The notes under the pieces were generated by a model. That model worked only from the letters and a program-made list of their open reading frames with translations. It did not search any database and was not told the origin of the DNA. This document shows, piece after piece, positions 22,089-24,084 of a stretch of 24,084 bases of DNA. Origin of the DNA: CBDTTW01 sp965363675 (lineage in GTDB: Bacteria; Bacteroidota; Rhodothermia; Rhodothermales; DASSAV01); the NCBI GenBank assembly GCA_965363675.1, contig CBDTTW010000025.1, positions 1-24,084 on the forward strand. Reading direction: 5' to 3'. The position numbers and the translations under genes were made by a program. The stretch's first letter is position 1. Each line of letters opens with the position of its first letter.

Positions 22089-24002
22089 CTAGCGCACCAG
22101 CCGCTTCAGCTCCTCGATGCGCCGCACGATGCTCTCGCGCTCCCGGTTGCGATGCTCCAGGGGCAGCAGGCGCTTGCTCGTGCATTCGAGCACGGCCACG
22201 AGCGTTTGCAGCTCCACCTCCAGCGGGTAGGTCGGCGGGATGAAGTCCTCGACGACCTCCGACAGGATCTCCGGCGTAACTGTCGCCTCGGCCCCGCCGT
22301 CGGCGGCCGCCCGGAACTTGGCGCGCGTGAGCAGGGCTTCCATGTCGGCGCCGCTGAGCGTGCGTTCGCCGTTGAGCAGCGACTCCGGCAAAGCCTCCGT
22401 AGGCAGGCTCACTCCGGTGCGCCGGAGCATCACGCGCAGCAGCTCCTCGCGCTCCTCGCGCGTGGTGGGGTAGAACAGGGCGATGTGCTCCTCGGCGCGG
22501 CCCTGGCGCTTGAGGTCAATCGGCATCAGGTCGGGGCGCGCCGTGAGCAGGAAGAACAGGATGCGCCCCCGGTGCTTCGGGTTGCTCATGAACGAGGCGA
22601 TCTTCCCGAAGACGCGCTGCGAAACGCCCGAGTCGCCTTGGGCGTCGCGGTTGCCGAGCGCCGCGTCGGCCTCGTCGATCATGACGGCTACGGGGGTCAT
22701 GGCTTCGAGCAAGTGCAGGATCTTCTCCAGGTTGCCCTCCGTGACGCCCTGCCACTGGCTGCGGAAGTTCTTGAGCAGCACCATCGGGATGCCGATCTCG
22801 CCGGCGAAGCACGTAATCAGGAAGGTCTTGCCGGTGCCCACCGGACCGCTGACGAGGTAGCCCATCGGCAGCACGTCCGGGCGGCCGTTGCGCAGCGCCT
22901 CGGCGGCGGCCTTCAGGTGCTCCTTGGCGTGCGCATGCCCCGCCACCAGGTCGAGCGTGTAGTCCGTCTCGACGAACTCCAGCATGCCGTACGCCTCCGC
23001 CTCGATCATCTCCTTCTTCTGGTCGGAGAGCGCCTCGAACGTCAGCCGCAGCCGGTTTTCGAGTACGTCGGCCATGATGCTGCGAAGCTGGATGCAGTTG
23101 AGTCCGGCGGTGTTTTTGGCGAGCGTGGCCGTGTTCACGTCCGAGTGGCTCTCGAAGGCGGCTTCGCGGCCCTGGAGGTAATGCTGGATGAACGCAAGGC
23201 GGTCCGCCTCGGTCGGCATCGGGATGAGGATCTCGGCCGTGTAGGGGCTCTGGACGATCTGCTGGTTGAGGTTGCTCAGGTTCTCCGTAATCAGCAGCGC
23301 CGTGAAGTCGCTCCGGAGAAACAGCGGGTCGAGCGACCACTTTTGCAGAAAGACGAGCGCGTTGCGGTCCTCGGCCGAGTACGCCGAGGCTTCGGCCATC
23401 GGGACGACGGTTTCCGCGAAGTCGATGACGAAGGCGATCCGCTTGCCGTCGGCCAGGCGGATGCGGAAGTAGTTTTCGAGCACGGCGAACACGCGGACGG
23501 GGTCCTTGGGCAGCTTCTGCGCGTAGTCGGTGCCGAAGATGGTGTCGTAGCCGGAGAGGGCGCGGTTGAAGTCCTTCTGCGAGGCCGCATCGGCGAAGTG
23601 GATGCCGGTGGAGCGGTCGAAAAAGACGACGATGTCCCGGGCGGCGAACAGATCCTTCAGGAAGAACTCGCGCAGCGTCAGGTACTCGGGGCGGCCGGCG
23701 TCGTCCAGCGTCGGCACGAGGTCGCGGACGTTGCCGTGCAGGAGGAACTGCGTGAGCGTCTTGGTGAAGTACTTGCGGGCGAACTCGCGCCCCCACGCCG
23801 GGTAGTGCGCCGTGTAGCGGTCGAGCAGGCTGAGCGTCGGGGTAGGCGCCGGCTCGGCAGCGGGCGTCGGCTCGGCAGCGGGCGCCGTCACGGAAGCGGG
23901 AGCGGGCTCGGCGGCGGCCGCCGGGGCGGGGGCGGCAGGCTCCGCGGCGGGTTGCGCCTGCGGCGCTTCGGGGGTCGTCGGGGCGTCGGGAGTGTCGGCC
24001 AT
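22089..24002 (-). CDS. Two-domain AAA+ ATPase with a degenerate first domain
   Basis: A 637-residue cytoplasmic protein (ATG at 24002; the frame is open to a TTG at 24044). Residues 8-56 are a low-complexity Ala/Pro/Glu linker with repeated AAEPAP units. Residues 80-330 look like an AAA module: LLHGNVRDLV where Walker A should be, a Walker-B-like IAFVIDFAET (189-198), a sensor-1-like TALLITENL and an arginine-containing helical lid, but no P-loop lysine. The second AAA domain is intact: Walker A SGPVGTGKT (385-393), Walker B VAVMIDEADAAL (438-449), sensor 1 LLTARPDLMP, and Arg residues at 499/502 in the arginine-finger region. The C-terminus is a coiled helix (ERESIVRRIEELKRLVR). It is convergent with the plug gene, 4 bases apart. 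Its substrate and partners are unknown. Confidence 0.9.
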   Translation of the reverse strand: MADTPDAPTTPEAPQAQPAAEPAAPAPAAAAEPAPASVTAPAAEPTPAAEPAPTPTLSLLDRYTAHYPAWGREFARKYFTKTLTQFLLHGNVRDLVPTLDDAGRPEYLTLREFFLKDLFAARDIVVFFDRSTGIHFADAASQKDFNRALSGYDTIFGTDYAQKLPKDPVRVFAVLENYFRIRLADGKRIAFVIDFAETVVPMAEASAYSAEDRNALVFLQKWSLDPLFLRSDFTALLITENLSNLNQQIVQSPYTAEILIPMPTEADRLAFIQHYLQGREAAFESHSDVNTATLAKNTAGLNCIQLRSIMADVLENRLRLTFEALSDQKKEMIEAEAYGMLEFVETDYTLDLVAGHAHAKEHLKAAAEALRNGRPDVLPMGYLVSGPVGTGKTFLITCFAGEIGIPMVLLKNFRSQWQGVTEGNLEKILHLLEAMTPVAVMIDEADAALGNRDAQGDSGVSQRVFGKIASFMSNPKHRGRILFFLLTARPDLMPIDLKRQGRAEEHIALFYPTTREEREELLRVMLRRTGVSLPTEALPESLLNGERTLSGADMEALLTRAKFRAAADGGAEATVTPEILSEVVEDFIPPTYPLEVELQTLVAVLECTSKRLLPLEHRNRERESIVRRIEELKRLVR

Positions 24003-24084
24003 GGCAGCAAGCAGGGGGGTGAGGGGAGATGCGGCAAGATACAATGGGCGTGCGCGGGTTGCGCTATGCCCCGGGGCTCCCGGC

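Overview
The window is GC-rich, densely coded chromosomal DNA. Its gene content points to the Bacteroidota/Rhodothermota side of the bacteria, and most likely a Rhodothermales-type organism; this is inference. The signs are a SusC/RagA-type TonB plug domain, GAGGA-type Shine-Dalgarno sites before several genes but none visible before others, and large PAS-rich histidine kinases in a very GC-rich genome. No insertion sequence, phage gene, CRISPR array, tRNA or rRNA was seen.

Left part (1-6460, minus strand): a tryptophan operon in the order trpE, a 140-residue unknown protein, trpS, trpG, trpD, trpC, trpF, trpB (trpB is cut by the left edge). Spacing is 3-19 bases throughout, so it reads as one transcript. 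In front of trpE is a 30-codon leader ORF with two adjacent Trp codons. It is followed by a GC hairpin with a U-run, and by sequences able to form an alternative antiterminator pairing. This is the layout of classical ribosome-mediated trp attenuation, and it would place tryptophanyl-tRNA synthetase under the same control as the biosynthetic enzymes.

Middle (6485-16287): a membrane-anchored hybrid histidine kinase (minus strand) lies directly upstream of the trp leader. Divergent from it is an exported DsbA-like thiol oxidoreductase. Then come transketolase, a soluble PAS histidine kinase, two very small membrane proteins on the minus strand, a predicted lipoprotein, a small unknown protein with a strong terminator, and an isoprenylcysteine-methyltransferase-like membrane protein.

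Right part (16307-24002): a Tat-exported Gfo/Idh/MocA-type oxidoreductase, then a sulfur-assimilation block on the minus strand (cysE/epsC, cysK, and the sulfate permease pair cysT/cysW with no ATPase or binding protein in the window). A small lipoprotein that consists only of a TonB-receptor plug domain follows on the plus strand. At the end, convergent to it, is a two-domain AAA+ protein whose first ATPase domain has lost its Walker A motif.

The sulfur block takes up sulfate and converts serine to O-acetylserine and then cysteine. The trp block makes tryptophan from chorismate. The most notable observations are the trp attenuator with its leader peptide, the unknown protein inside the trp operon, the stand-alone plug lipoprotein, and small proteins below the usual length cut-offs.
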